Positions 10,691 through 20,598 of a stretch of 64,000 nt of DNA are shown one piece after another. The stretch is from Marinobacter salarius (GTDB taxonomy: Bacteria > Pseudomonadota > Gammaproteobacteria > Pseudomonadales > Oleiphilaceae). Numbering within the stretch: position 1 is the stretch's first letter; each line of letters opens with the position of its first letter. The notes below the pieces were generated by a model. It had not been told where the DNA came from, did no database searches, and worked only from the letters and a program-made list of their open reading frames with translations. The stretch covers positions 1,364,001 to 1,428,000 of the forward strand of contig CP007152.1 in assembly GCA_000831005.1 (NCBI GenBank). The letters run 5' to 3'. Made by a program: the position numbers and the translations under genes.

Positions 10691-11603
10691 GTGAGTAATG
10701 TATTGGAGTCTGCCGAACAACGTTGCGACGCTATCGAGGCACCCTGCAGTGCAATTCAAACCATACTGAGCCCTCGCATCACGGATCTGGGTGGTTTCTC
10801 CGTGCGCCGCCTGCTACCGACTGCAAAACAGAAAATGGTTGGCCCCTGGATCTTTTTTGATGAAATGGGGCCGGCGGCTTTTCCGGCGGGGCAGGGCATC
10901 AATGTGCGCCCGCATCCGCACATTGGCATAGCAACCGTGACCTACCTGTTCGAGGGCGAGATTCTCCATCGGGATTCCATCGGCAGCCTCCAGCCTATCC
11001 GCCCCGGCGACATTAACCTGATGGTGGCCGGCCGTGGCATCACCCATTCTGAACGTGAACGCCCCAGCATCACAGTAGAGGATCACCGGCTGCATGGCCT
11101 GCAGCTCTGGCTGGCGCTGCCGGAAGACCATGAGGAGACAGAGCCAGCTTTCCATCATTATCCGACTGACGACATCCCGGCCATCACCATCCAGGATGTC
11201 CCGGTACGGGTTATGATCGGCAGCGCCTATGGTGTGGTTTCGCCGGTGCGACAATTCAGTGACACCCTATATCTGGAAGCCTCCCTTAAGGCCGGGCAGA
11301 CACTCGAGCTGCCCGATGCCCCCGAACGTGCTGTTTACGTGGCCCAGCGCCCTGACGGCCCACGGCTCCGAACTGCCAGCGCACAGTATGACTGTGTTTG
11401 CTCGTGAACCGGGCGTATCCGTCACCGCTACGGAAGACACCCGCATCGCGGTGATCGGCGGTGAACCTGTAGGCCGCCGGTTTATCGAATGGAACTTTGT
11501 ATCGTCCCGGAAAGAACGAATCGAGCAGGCCAAGGACGATTGGCGGGCAGGGCGGTTTGATAAGGTGGTTGGGGACGAGGCGGAGTTCATTCCTTACGAA
11601 TAA
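10691..11603 (+). CDS. Pirin family protein (frameshifted)
   Basis: Iron-binding bicupin protein of the pirin family; some members are quercetinases, others regulators. The first cupin has the metal ligands in RPHPHIGIATVTYLFEGE with a further His (THSERE) and is intact. The frame breaks near 11354 and the second cupin continues in the next frame to EFIPYE. Here either one extra C or two missing bases explain the break (VASALTAHGSEL or VAQGALTAHGSEL), unlike most breaks in this window. I chose the GTG at 10691 because AGGAG lies 7 bases before it; an upstream TTG at 10628 is less likely. It stands 90 bp before an AraC-type gene. Confidence 0.8.
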
Positions 11604-11695
11604 AGCGCTTTCCTGTTCGGGTTATGGTTGAATGAAATTTGACCAGATAGGCAGTCGCGTGTCTGTGAAACAGGATTGCGGTCGGAGCAACTGTC

Positions 11696-12727
11696 ATGAG
11701 CGAGGATGTGCTTTCCGGATTGCTTCGTCGTATTCGCCTGCGCGGAGCACTGTTCTTCCATGTTGAATGTGCAGGTACCTGGGTGATCGAGGCGCCCGCC
11801 TCGGTCTTGATTTCTGGCGCCGTCCTGCCGGCCTCTGAGCACCTGATGGAATACCATGTTGTGCTGCATGGGACCTGTTGGGCAGGCATAACGGGGGAGC
11901 CATCGTTTGAAATGAACGCCGGGGATGTCATTCTCTTTCCCCATGGTGATGCCCATGTGATGTCCTGTGCTCCCGGACTCAGGGCGGAGCCCGACCTTCC
12001 ATTCCTGATTGCAAATCTCAAACGGCGTGCCGGCTTACCGTTTATGGTGCACCAGCAGGACAACAAACGCGTGCGTTCGGCCACTCCTCATGACGAAACC
12101 GACATGTCCCAGCCAGTTGCCACGCTGTTGTGCGGCTTTCTGGGATGCGATCTCGGCCCCTTCAATCCTTTGCTCACGTCATTACCACGGATTATCCATG
12201 CTCGGGCCAGCGAGTTGTCTGAAAACAGCTGGACCGGCCAGTTGGCCAGGCTTGCGCGAGCCGAATCTGGCGCGAGACGGCCTGGTGGTGAAGCCGTTCT
12301 GGAACGGATGAGTGAAATGATGTTTGTGGATCTTATCCGGCTTTACCTGAGCACGATGCCGAAAACGCAGACCGGATGGCTCGCGGCCTTGAAGGATCGG
12401 CACCTGAGCCGGGTTCTCAGCCTGATGCACAGCCAGCCGGCGGAAGCCTGGACCCTGGAAAAGCTCTCGAGTCATGCCGGCCTTTCGCGCTCGGCGCTGC
12501 AGGAGCGTTTCGTTGAACTGATTGGGCGGCCACCCATGCAGTATCTTCGATGCTGGCGGATGCAGGTGGCGTCCAACCTGTTGGTTGAAAGTAACGCCAA
12601 GCTGGCCACCATCGCCCATAAAGTGGGTTACGAGTCGGAAGAAGCGTTCAGTCGCTCGTTCAAGCGTGCCGTTGGACAAGCCCCGGCGACCTGGCGCCGG
12701 GAGAGGTCGTTCCATGAACTCCGGTAG
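11696..12727 (+). CDS. AraC-family regulator with N-terminal cupin
   Basis: The 343-residue protein starts with a cupin_6-type sensing domain (near WVIEAPASVLISG and NAGDVILFPHGDAH) and ends with two helix-turn-helix units: TLEKLSSHAGLSRSALQERF and LATIAHKVGYESEEAFSRSF, the normal AraC arrangement. A GGAG site precedes the ATG. It follows the pirin gene in the same direction and precedes a methyltransferase gene by 150 bp; either could be its target. The ligand is not known. Confidence 0.9.
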   Translation: MSEDVLSGLLRRIRLRGALFFHVECAGTWVIEAPASVLISGAVLPASEHLMEYHVVLHGTCWAGITGEPSFEMNAGDVILFPHGDAHVMSCAPGLRAEPDLPFLIANLKRRAGLPFMVHQQDNKRVRSATPHDETDMSQPVATLLCGFLGCDLGPFNPLLTSLPRIIHARASELSENSWTGQLARLARAESGARRPGGEAVLERMSEMMFVDLIRLYLSTMPKTQTGWLAALKDRHLSRVLSLMHSQPAEAWTLEKLSSHAGLSRSALQERFVELIGRPPMQYLRCWRMQVASNLLVESNAKLATIAHKVGYESEEAFSRSFKRAVGQAPATWRRERSFHELR

Positions 12728-12880
12728 ATCAGTCATGCTTGCCGGGCGGATGATCATTTTGCCCGAACCGGAATACCTCCACTATGGTCATGTGAGCTGC
12801 GTGCCCGGTTTTCCTCAGGGAAGAGAGCAGGTTCGTCGCCACGACAACCTCATACCTCCACGAAATCCGGGAGAACGATC

Positions 12881-13954
12881 ATGGAAGCAACTCAAGTTTT
12901 TGATGAAAACAAACTCAATGCCTTTGTCGGGCAGGTTCTTGGAGACCTTGGTGGCGCCTACAGCGCCGCCCTGGTCAAGATGGGTGATCGGCTAGGCCTG
13001 TATCGGGAGCTACAAAGTGGCGGGCCGGCAACCTCGTCTGAGCTCGCCGAGAGAACCGGCTATTCCGAGCGCTATCTACGGGAATGGCTGGCCCATCAGG
13101 CGGCCTCGACTTACCTGGACTACAACCAGGCAACCAGGCGTTTCCGATTGCCTCCGGAGCAGGCGATGGTATTCGCAGATGAAAACAGCCCGGTTTATAT
13201 GATTGGGGGCTTCGAAAATGCCTTTACTACATTTGAGAACGAACCAAAGGTGCGTGCTGCGTTCCGCACAGGTGAAGGCGTTGCCTGGGGTGACCAGGCT
13301 CAATGTATGTTCTGCGCCGTCGCCAAGTTCTTTCGCCCAGGCTACGTGCACAACCTGGTTCAGAGCTGGTTGCCCGCCCTGGACGGTGTGGTAGAGAAGC
13401 TGCAGCGCGGAGCCAGAGTTGCCGATCTTGGCTGCGGCCATGGACACTCCACCCTGTTGATGGCAGCGGCGTTTCCAAACTCGACGTTTGTGGGGTTTGA
13501 CTTTCACGGGGGCTCCATTGACGCTGCCAATGCACATCGTGAAGAACACGGCCTTGACCCCGGCCGAGTGCGCTTTGAGCAGGCGACGGCGAGTGATTTC
13601 GAGGAAGGCGATTTCGATCTGGTAACCTGTTTTGATGCCCTGCACGACATGGGAGACCCAGCGGGTACGGCCGCCCACGTGTTCGAAAAACTCAAGCCGG
13701 ATGGCACCTGGATGGTGGTTGAACCAATGGCCGCCGACGAACTCAGTGATAACTTTAACCCGGTAGGGCGGCTTTTCTACGCAGCATCCACCAGTATCTG
13801 TGTGCCCACAGCCCTGGCACAGAAGACTGGTCTCGCGCTCGGCGCTCAGGCGGGAGAGCGAAAGCTGACAGAAGTAATCAAAGAAGGCGGTTTCCGCAAG
13901 GTCCGCAGAGCGGCGGAAACTCCGTTCAACATTGTTCTGGAAGCGCGCGCCTGA
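12881..13954 (+). CDS. SAM-dependent methyltransferase with winged-helix N-terminus
   Basis: Class I methyltransferase of 357 residues. Residues about 20-90 form a winged-helix dimerisation domain (ELAERTGYSERYLREWL), as in Rv2258c-like proteins. The SAM site follows: VADLGCGHGHSTLLMA (motif I), then FVGFDFHGGSI and DLVTCFDALHDMGDP. It is cytoplasmic; the methyl acceptor is unknown, though the layout resembles small-molecule O-methyltransferases. The ATG follows CGGGAGAACGATC. A hairpin closes the transcript. Confidence 0.85.
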   Translation: MEATQVFDENKLNAFVGQVLGDLGGAYSAALVKMGDRLGLYRELQSGGPATSSELAERTGYSERYLREWLAHQAASTYLDYNQATRRFRLPPEQAMVFADENSPVYMIGGFENAFTTFENEPKVRAAFRTGEGVAWGDQAQCMFCAVAKFFRPGYVHNLVQSWLPALDGVVEKLQRGARVADLGCGHGHSTLLMAAAFPNSTFVGFDFHGGSIDAANAHREEHGLDPGRVRFEQATASDFEEGDFDLVTCFDALHDMGDPAGTAAHVFEKLKPDGTWMVVEPMAADELSDNFNPVGRLFYAASTSICVPTALAQKTGLALGAQAGERKLTEVIKEGGFRKVRRAAETPFNIVLEARA

Positions 13955-13965
13955 ACTCGGTGCAT

Positions 13966-13997
13966 GAGGTTCCAGGGGAAATATCGCCTGGAACCTC
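13966..13997 (+). terminator. Hairpin after methyltransferase gene
   Basis: GAGGTTCCAGG and CCTGGAACCTC pair perfectly over 11 bp with a 10-base loop, 12 bases after the stop codon. Only a short TTC follows, so it is a likely but not textbook terminator. Confidence 0.6.
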
Positions 13998-14079
13998 TTC
14001 GCGAACCGCAATTTTGTTCAATACCCGCTTCAGTGTTCGGGGCAAACTCCGCTCATAACCTGAACGGAGAATACCATCC

Positions 14080-14673
14080 ATGAGCCTTTCCCTGATTCTG
14101 CCCATGTCCGCGTTTGCGTTGGCGGCGTCCATTTCCCCGGGGCCGGTCAACCTTGTTTGTCTGAGCAGTGGCACCCGCTATCCGGTTTCCCGGGGGCTGA
14201 TCTTCGTAACCGGGGCAACCCTGGGCTTCATCGCACTGTTCGTTGCCGTGGGGCTGGGGCTCTATTCGCTGCTGACCGTGGTGCCGATGCTGGAGACGTT
14301 GTTGCGATGGGGCGGTGTCGCATTCCTGCTTTATCTGAGTATAAAGCTGGCCATGGACAGCGGTCAGTTACCGGAAACGGGTGTTGATAAGGCGCCGGGC
14401 TTCGGTACCGGGGCAATCATGCAGTGGCTGAACCCCAAAGCCTGGCTGGCCTCGGCGTCTGGCATCGGCGCCTATACCAGCGCCAACGACTTGAACCAGA
14501 TCCTGTTGTTTGCGTCGCTCTACCTGCCGATTTGTTGGTTGTCCCTGGCGTGCTGGGTGTATGCGGGGGCTTTCCTGCGGCGATACGTGCAGCGGTCTGC
14601 GGTGCTGGTGACCATCAACCGGACCCTGGCTTTATTGCTTGCGATCAGTTGCCTGTATCTGGTGACTGGTTGA
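14080..14673 (+). CDS. LysE/RhtB-family exporter
   Basis: Inner-membrane exporter of 197 residues with about six hydrophobic segments. The family signature is present at the N-terminus: SISPGPVNLVCLSSGTRY, where PGP is conserved in LysE/RhtB amino acid exporters, and QWLNPKAWL in the middle. The substrate is probably an amino acid or derivative. Its last 42 bases overlap the end of a converging AraC gene, so the two transcripts are antisense at their ends. Confidence 0.9.
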   Translation: MSLSLILPMSAFALAASISPGPVNLVCLSSGTRYPVSRGLIFVTGATLGFIALFVAVGLGLYSLLTVVPMLETLLRWGGVAFLLYLSIKLAMDSGQLPETGVDKAPGFGTGAIMQWLNPKAWLASASGIGAYTSANDLNQILLFASLYLPICWLSLACWVYAGAFLRRYVQRSAVLVTINRTLALLLAISCLYLVTG

Positions 14674-15510
14674 GGACTGTCGATACTGATTCGGCGTTGC
14701 CGCCATCAGCCGTTTGAACGTGCGCTGGAAGTGAGGCTGGTCGGCGAAGCCTGCGTTCAGTGCCGCCTCGGCGATAGGGGTGCCGTTGGCGAGCTCAAGG
14801 CGCCCTAGCTGGATGCGGCGGTTGAGAAGATAGGCGTGGGGCGTAAGCCCGAAATATTGCCGGAACGCCCGGATCAGGTGGCCAGCGCTGTAACCGGAAA
14901 TTTCACAGAGCGTATCCAGCGATACGTCTTCTGCCATGTGGTTGTCCAGATAGCGCGCCAGCTCAGTCAGGGTATCCGGCGCCTTTGGTTGCTGAACCAC
15001 CGGTTGCCGGGCCAACTCATGCATCAGGTCTGACAGGAACTCCACCACTTCGGTCTGCTTGTCGAGAAGGTCACGCTGAGCATCCAGAAGACACTCTGCC
15101 ATGCGGCAGTAGCGTTCATACCAGATGGGCTCCGAGAGGGTTGCAGTGGCAATGTCCTGCCAGTGTGGGGTTGGCAGCAGCCCGGCCCGAAACCGCAGAT
15201 CTGTCAACCATCCGGTATCCACATACAGCATCAGGTAGGCCCAGGGCTGGTTATCGATGGGATTGCAGGAATGAACCCACTCCGGGTTCATCAGTACCAG
15301 ATCACCAGCGCGAACATGGAAAAGATCCTCCCGATACTGATAGGTGCTTTCGCCGCCGGTAATAGCGCCAATGGACCATTGCGTATGGCTGTGAGGGGCA
15401 TAACAGACTTGGCGTCCGTCGCTGACCTTGCGTAATTCCACATGGGGCAGTCGGGCATCGCGCCAGAAAATGGGTTTACTCACGGTGGTGTTGGTCATGC
15501 CCGCCATCAT
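14632..15510 (-). CDS. AraC-family regulator (cupin plus HTH)
   Basis: The protein has an N-terminal AraC_binding cupin (CYAPHSHTQWSIGAITGG, then HVRAGDLVLMNPEWVHSCNP) and a C-terminal double helix-turn-helix (LDTLCEISGYSAGHLIRAFR and IAEAALNAGFADQPHFQRTF). Regulators of this kind often adjoin and control LysE exporters, and this one overlaps the end of such a gene. Start choice is between 15510 and the ATG at 15498 (MTNTTVSK). It is probably followed by nothing else on its transcript; the YnfA gene lies just upstream on the same strand. Confidence 0.88.
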   Translation of the reverse strand: MMAGMTNTTVSKPIFWRDARLPHVELRKVSDGRQVCYAPHSHTQWSIGAITGGESTYQYREDLFHVRAGDLVLMNPEWVHSCNPIDNQPWAYLMLYVDTGWLTDLRFRAGLLPTPHWQDIATATLSEPIWYERYCRMAECLLDAQRDLLDKQTEVVEFLSDLMHELARQPVVQQPKAPDTLTELARYLDNHMAEDVSLDTLCEISGYSAGHLIRAFRQYFGLTPHAYLLNRRIQLGRLELANGTPIAEAALNAGFADQPHFQRTFKRLMAATPNQYRQSSTSHQIQATDRKQ

Positions 15511-15522
15511 ATCCTCAGTGCG

Positions 15523-15858
15523 TTACGTGCCCCTGGGCGCAAACATAATGATGGCCATGCCCGTTAAAGCCACAGCCGTGCCCACCAGATCCCAGACCGT
15601 TGGCCGAACGCCATCCACGGCCCATAACCAAAGTATCGCCATAAAGATATAAACACCACCATAGGCTGCGTACACCCGGCCAGCGGCCGTCGGGTGCAGC
15701 GATAACAACCAGGCGAACGCGGCCAGGCTCAGGGCGCCGGGGATCAGCAGCCAGATGGTCTTGCCTTCCCGCAGCCACAGATAGGGCAGGTAGCAGCCGA
15801 CGATCTCGGCCAGGGCGGTCACTAAAAAGAGGCCGACGGTTTTCAATTCTGGCATCAC
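15523..15858 (-). CDS. YnfA-family small membrane protein
   Basis: A 111-residue integral membrane protein with four hydrophobic helices. Family blocks [32 protein letters not shown] and [15 protein letters not shown] identify the UPF0060/YnfA family, related in fold to small multidrug-resistance pumps. Efflux has been shown for some members only, so the role here is inferred. It lies 12 bp upstream of the AraC gene on the same strand and may share its transcript. Confidence 0.92.
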   Translation of the reverse strand: MMPELKTVGLFLVTALAEIVGCYLPYLWLREGKTIWLLIPGALSLAAFAWLLSLHPTAAGRVYAAYGGVYIFMAILWLWAVDGVRPTVWDLVGTAVALTGMAIIMFAPRGT

Positions 15859-15906
15859 GCTGCTGTTTCCCGTTCAGTATCAGTCGGCGGCTTTCTCCGC
15901 GTTCAT

Positions 15907-16729
15907 TTAGCCATGCTTCCGCTTGTACAGCCTGAGTATACCTCGAACCGTTACATCCAGCTGGCTGCCGGATGTGTAATCACCCCGTACCACGTAGTTG
16001 GCCCGCTCTTCGGAGATAAGCTTTTCGATCTTATTCTGGGTATTGCCGTCGCCCCATTTGTCACCGTCGAACACCGCTAGACTGCACCCGCCTGCGCCTT
16101 CACCATTTTCATTGCCGGGATATCGGTGTCACCGTCGCCGAAATAGATCATGTGGTCGAAGGGCACGGGGCGTTCACCGGGTTCGATGTATTCGTTAATG
16201 GTGACGTTGTCCCAGCTGTTTTCGATGCCTTTGTTAATGCGGAAAAGGTACTGGGTTTTTGTGGTGTAATCGATGGCTACAGCGGGCCACTTGGCATGCC
16301 CTGTGGCTTCATCATAGTGATAGCGGCACCCAAAAATCTTCTTGAAATGCTTCGCCACCGGCGTGCCGCGAATCATCTCTTCCAGCCCACTGGAGACAAT
16401 GTAATGGCTCAAGGCAATACCCTGGTCGCTGGCGAAGCGGTTGATGGCGTCAAACCAGTCCACGACTCCAGGGAACAGGGGGATGGACTTTCCGTAGGCC
16501 TGTAGATTCTCCGGTTTCAGCTCATCCCGCTTGCCTCATCGTGGGCGCGTTTGGCCAGTTCGCCGAGGTAGGTGAGTATCTCATCGCCGTCCCGCTCACG
16601 GTTCTTGCGATTCACTTCCGGCCAGAAGTCGGGATGCTCGTTCAAACCCAAAGCCGGCATCAGGCCGTGTTCGGCGCAATTGCCTTTTGCGAGGGTGCCG
16701 TCGAAGTCATAGATCAGAGCGCATTGCAT
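15907..16729 (-). CDS. HAD-superfamily phosphatase (two frameshifts)
   Basis: Haloacid-dehalogenase-type hydrolase. The nucleophile motif is IYDFDGTLAKGN at the N-terminus, motif II/III lies around SHYIVSSGLEEM, and motif IV is YFGDGDTDIPAM. Two missing bases, near 16525 (EAKRDELKP restored) and 16080 (AGAVLAVFDGD restored), split the frame. With both fixed, the protein runs to RLYKRKHG and stops at 15907, about 275 residues. Only the restored version contains the conserved C-terminal basic part. The phosphorylated substrate is unknown. Confidence 0.8.
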
Positions 16730-16772
16730 TGTCTTTTTGCCTTCTTCTCATGGATGACATCAGCGTAGCTGG

Positions 16773-17732
16773 TTATCGCAAACGACGCCCAGCGAGGCGA
16801 TCTTTCTGGGCCCGGACGGCCTCTGTCAGAAAATCCATCAGCGCATGAATCCTCACCACGCCTCGCAGGTCCGGATGCATCAGAAACCACAGGCCGTATT
16901 CCAGCTCTGGGATGGGGTCGGTGAGTTGAACAATGTCCGGGTCCTCGTCCGCGAGATAGCAGGGCATCACGGCCAGCCCCATGCGGGAACGAATGGCGCT
17001 GAGGATGCTGACCAGAGTATCCACACGGTAAACACAGGCCTGCTTCAATGCGTGGTTATCCATCCACTGGTCCACGGAGGAATCTTGAAGCCTTGGCCCG
17101 GCACCAATCCAGGGCTCACTGGCAAGGGCTTCTATGGAGGTTCCCGGCGTCAGGCCGAGGTCTTTGTGAGCATAGACAGCCTGGCCGAGGGTTGTCAGTG
17201 GCCGGCCAATCAGGTTTTCCGGTGGACGGTTGGAGGGACGTATAGCCACGTCCGCCTCCCGACGTGTGAGATTGAACAACTGGTTGGACACCGCAACATC
17301 CAACACAATGCCTGGGTATTTGTGCCGGAACTGCGTGAACAACGGTGCCAGCACGCCCATCAGCAGAGAGTCCGTTGTGGTGGTCCAGATCTCGCCACTG
17401 GGCTCCAGGTCACGGCCGGCCACCTTGCGCTCGGCGGCCAGGGCGGCCTCGTCCATGACCTTTGCCGTGTCTGCGAGTTCTTCCCCTGCCAGTGTTGGCC
17501 GATAACCTGTGCGGCCTCTCTCAAAGAGAATCACCCCAAGGCGCTGCTCAACATCGCCCAGCCGCCGGAACACCGTAGCGTGGCTCACGCCCAACGCCCG
17601 CGACGCGCCTGAGAGCGAGCCAGAAGTAGCAATGGCGAGCACCAGTTCAAAGTCATTCCACGCCAGATTGCACCGTGTTCTCGCGGAGGCGGCGGGCGAT
17701 TTTTTGGGTTGTTTATCTGTTCGTTTTTGCAA
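16773..17732 (-). CDS. LysR-family transcriptional regulator
   Basis: The 319-residue protein has an N-terminal winged helix (FELVLAIATSGSLSGASRAL, then VSHATVFRRLGDVEQRLG) and a LysR substrate-binding domain. The basic N-terminal tail before the HTH is longer than usual. Its gene diverges from a small gene of unknown function at 17851, the most likely target, and lies 43 bp before the HAD gene on the same strand. No ligand can be named. Confidence 0.9.
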   Translation of the reverse strand: MQKRTDKQPKKSPAASARTRCNLAWNDFELVLAIATSGSLSGASRALGVSHATVFRRLGDVEQRLGVILFERGRTGYRPTLAGEELADTAKVMDEAALAAERKVAGRDLEPSGEIWTTTTDSLLMGVLAPLFTQFRHKYPGIVLDVAVSNQLFNLTRREADVAIRPSNRPPENLIGRPLTTLGQAVYAHKDLGLTPGTSIEALASEPWIGAGPRLQDSSVDQWMDNHALKQACVYRVDTLVSILSAIRSRMGLAVMPCYLADEDPDIVQLTDPIPELEYGLWFLMHPDLRGVVRIHALMDFLTEAVRAQKDRLAGRRLR

Positions 17733-17850
17733 AGTCTGTTCTCGATTCTAGGGAATAGTTTGCAGTTTAGAACAAGTTTAGCATGTACCTGAACTCATAC
17801 GACAACCAGTGCGATCCGCCACAAGGTGCGGCGCCAGGGAGGATAGAGAC

Positions 17851-18081
17851 ATGTTGATCTCAGCAGAAAAGACCTACCTTAGCGGTGGCAATTCGCTGGC
17901 TTTCCGCGAGCCGGCAGACGGTAATGCAAAAGAGTTGCACCGGAGCAGCATACCGCTCAGATATCGCGATGGGATGGGAGGCGTCAATCTTGAGCAAGTG
18001 AAGCGGGATCAGCGCAGGGCGCGTCGAGACCTCATGCGGGCGATGATCCGGGGCCTGAACCGGCTGCTACGTCTGCACTAG
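17851..18081 (+). CDS. Small basic protein of unknown function
   Basis: A 76-residue soluble protein, MLISAEKTYLSGGNSLAFRE at the start and a strongly basic, amphipathic C-terminus (RRDLMRAMIRGLNRLLRLH). I do not recognise a family. The start at 17851 follows AGGGAGGA; an earlier in-frame ATG lacks such a site. It is divergent from the LysR gene, so LysR control is likely. The C-terminal helix could bind membrane or nucleic acid, but this is only suggested by composition. Confidence 0.6.
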   Translation: MLISAEKTYLSGGNSLAFREPADGNAKELHRSSIPLRYRDGMGGVNLEQVKRDQRRARRDLMRAMIRGLNRLLRLH

Positions 18082-18169
18082 AAGAACGCTCCGGCTGCGG
18101 CACGCCAACCGGTGCTGATCGTTCAGTGTTGCTATAGTCAGATAACAAGCACTGATACCGGAGCGCGAA

Positions 18170-19348
18170 ATGACCCAGAATATGGAATTGATCGAGCGGA
18201 TTGAGCGTATGCGCGATCTCAATCCGCTGGACGCCGCTGAAGAACTGATGCAGTCACCCGTGGACGATATTCAGTTTATCCTTTCGCGATTGCCTGCTGA
18301 GCAGGCACAGCTCATCGCTTCACACCTGGGAGATCTGTCCGCACCGGAAGAAGCGGCGACCCGCGCAGTGCTTTCCGGCATGGAAGAAACCGTCGGCGAA
18401 CTGATGACGCCGGTAACAGCAACATTACCGGACAGCTACACCGTGGCGGAGGCGCTGACCTTCATGGTGAAAAGCGCCGATGTTTCTGAGATCAGCTACA
18501 TTTTTGTGACGGATAATGACTGCCTGGTGGGTGTGGTCGGCATGCGGGACCTGATTCTGGCCAAACCCTCTGAGGCGCTGGCTACCATTATGGTGCGAGA
18601 GCCGTTTGCGTTCCAGGAAGGCACGCTGGTGAAGGATGCAGTCAGTGAAGTGCTCTACCGACACTACCGCATGTACCCGGTGGTGGACGAGCAGCAGCAC
18701 GTAGTGGGCGAGGTGCGGGGTTGGAAGCTCTACGAACGCATCGCATCGGAACTCAGCGCCCAGGCCGGTTCCCAATACGGTGTGGCAAAGGAAGAACAGA
18801 TCAACACACCGGTGCTTGCGGCCTTTCGCATGCGACATCCCTGGCTGCAGGTGAACCTGATTACGGCGTTCGCTGCTGCCTTCGTGGTCGGCATGTTCGA
18901 GAGCACCATCGCACAGATTGTTGCGTTGGCGGCCTTCCTGCCGGTTCTTGCCGGGCAAAGCGGCAACACCGGTTGTCAGGCGCTGGCCATTACCCTGAGG
19001 GGCATCACCCTGGGGCAGATCAATGACTATCCGATCCGGCGATTGCTGCGCAAGGAAGTTCTACTGGGCGCACTCAATGGCGCTGCCGTCGGCGTCATTG
19101 CCGGTATTGCCATGTTTGCTTACGCCTTGTCCACCGATTCGGCCAACCCGGCCATGCTCGGCCTCGTAATCTTTATTGCCATGGTGGGCGCTTGCATGGG
19201 CAGCGGCATCTTCGGGGTGGCGGTGCCGTTGGTGCTCAAACGGTTCGGCGCCGACCCGGCCACCGCCAGCAGCATCTTTTTGACAACCTTCACCGACATT
19301 ATCGGCATGGGCCTGATGCTGTTCCTTGCAACCTCGTTGGTGCTGTAA
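18170..19348 (+). CDS. mgtE: MgtE-type magnesium transporter
   Basis: Magnesium channel with a cytoplasmic N domain, two CBS domains and five membrane helices. The CBS pair is at about residues 75-200 (VGELMTPVTATLP, then MRDLILAKPSEALATIMV and YPVVDEQQHVVGEV). The membrane part carries the family pore motif region AFLPVLAGQSGNTGCQAL and the C-terminal block TTFTDIIGMGLMLFLATSLVL. At 392 residues it is shorter than the common 450, mostly because the N domain is reduced to about 70 residues, so Mg2+ sensing may differ. A GGAG site precedes the ATG. The gene is monocistronic. Confidence 0.9.
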   Translation: MTQNMELIERIERMRDLNPLDAAEELMQSPVDDIQFILSRLPAEQAQLIASHLGDLSAPEEAATRAVLSGMEETVGELMTPVTATLPDSYTVAEALTFMVKSADVSEISYIFVTDNDCLVGVVGMRDLILAKPSEALATIMVREPFAFQEGTLVKDAVSEVLYRHYRMYPVVDEQQHVVGEVRGWKLYERIASELSAQAGSQYGVAKEEQINTPVLAAFRMRHPWLQVNLITAFAAAFVVGMFESTIAQIVALAAFLPVLAGQSGNTGCQALAITLRGITLGQINDYPIRRLLRKEVLLGALNGAAVGVIAGIAMFAYALSTDSANPAMLGLVIFIAMVGACMGSGIFGVAVPLVLKRFGADPATASSIFLTTFTDIIGMGLMLFLATSLVL

Positions 19349-19462
19349 CCACGTTGCCTGACAACAGGCTCGCTTTTCATCACTATGCGGGTTCTTTGAA
19401 GAGTTCCTTTCAAGCGGGAAAAGCACGCCAGCTTCACGTTTACGGATGCCGTATTTCTTGAA

Positions 19463-19729
19463 CTAGCGCAGCTGACTGTCCTTGCTGCCACGGCGATTGA
19501 TACCACCATGAGACGTTTCGTGTTTTTCAAGACTAGACTGACACGCAACGCAAAGTTGAACCCCGGGAATCGCTTTGCGGCGCGCTTCCGGAATCGCACT
19601 GTCACACTCCTCGCAATGGGTGGCACTCTCGCCGCTCACCAGTTGGCTGCGTGCGCGCTGCACCTCGTCTTCTACGCTCGCGTCGATCTGATCCTGAACG
19701 GCGCCATCCCGGGACCAACCACCTGCCAT
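19463..19729 (-). CDS. DksA/TraR-type C4 zinc-finger protein
   Basis: An 88-residue protein with a C4 zinc finger, CEECDSAIPEARRKAIPGVQ then LCVAC, typical of short DksA/TraR relatives such as YbiI. The long coiled-coil of full DksA is absent, so direct RNA polymerase action is uncertain. The start at 19729 (MAGGWSRDGAVQDQ) follows GGGAGAGCGCT. It stands alone between mgtE and a divergent ABC operon. Confidence 0.85.
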   Translation of the reverse strand: MAGGWSRDGAVQDQIDASVEDEVQRARSQLVSGESATHCEECDSAIPEARRKAIPGVQLCVACQSSLEKHETSHGGINRRGSKDSQLR

Positions 19730-19927
19730 AGCGCTCTCCCATCTTTGCAAAAGTCGTGTAAAACTGCGTCTGACCCGTTTCGTACGGTGCGCTAGTCTGG
19801 AAAACTGCTCGTACTCTCAATGACTTTGAATCACTGTCAATCATTTTCCAGCTTCTGCGCGGCTGCCCGCTATCGTCATAATCGCCGTGCAAGCTACATT
19901 CTGTTATTAAAAAAGAAAGGTGCCTTT

Positions 19928-20598
19928 GTGTCCACCAGCGTCCAGATAAGCGACATTAACCTTACCTACCCAACTGAGTCAGGCACCGTCGCGGTGCTCA
20001 ACAGCGCTTCACTCACGATCCCGCCCGGCGACACACTGGCGATTACCGGCCCCTCCGGAAGTGGGAAAACCTCGCTGCTTCTGTTGCTATCCGGGCTCCA
20101 GCGCCCGACCAGTGGAGAGATCCTCGTAGGCAACCAGCGCCTGAGCCAGATGGATGCCAACGCATTGGCCGATTGGCGAAGCGAACACCTGGCATCATCT
20201 TTCAGTCCTTTCATTTGTTGCCGGGCCTGACGGCACTTGGGAACGTTAGTCTGCCGCTGGAAATCGCGGGGCAGGCGGATGCCCGCGAGCAGGCCCTTTC
20301 GATGCTGGAGGCGGTCGGCCTTACCCACCGGCTGCAGCATTATCCAGGACAGCTTTCCGGGGGCGAGCAACAGCGTGTCGCGATCGCACGCGCACTGGTG
20401 CACCAGCCAAGTCTGCTGCTGGGCGATGAGCCCACCGGCAACCTGGACCATGCCACCGGCGAAAAAGTGCTCTCACTGCTGTTCGACCTCCACAAGGAGA
20501 GCAAATCCACCCTGGTGCTGGTAACCCACGACGAACGTGTCGCGGAGCGCTGCCAGCACCGGGTCCGGATGGATGGTGGGCGCCTTTATGAAGCGTAA
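19928..20598 (+). CDS. ABC transporter ATPase, YbbA/LolD-like (frameshifted)
   Basis: ATP-binding subunit of an exporter-type ABC system. Walker A is GPSGSGKTS, the signature [15 protein letters not shown], Walker [13 protein letters not shown], and the switch His is in [10 protein letters not shown]. The frame breaks near 20194; one added G gives [17 protein letters not shown], the normal Q-loop region. I chose the GTG at 19928 as start because family members begin at this point and an AAAGG site lies upstream. The 3' end overlaps the permease gene by 11 bases, so the two are translated together. Confidence 0.85.
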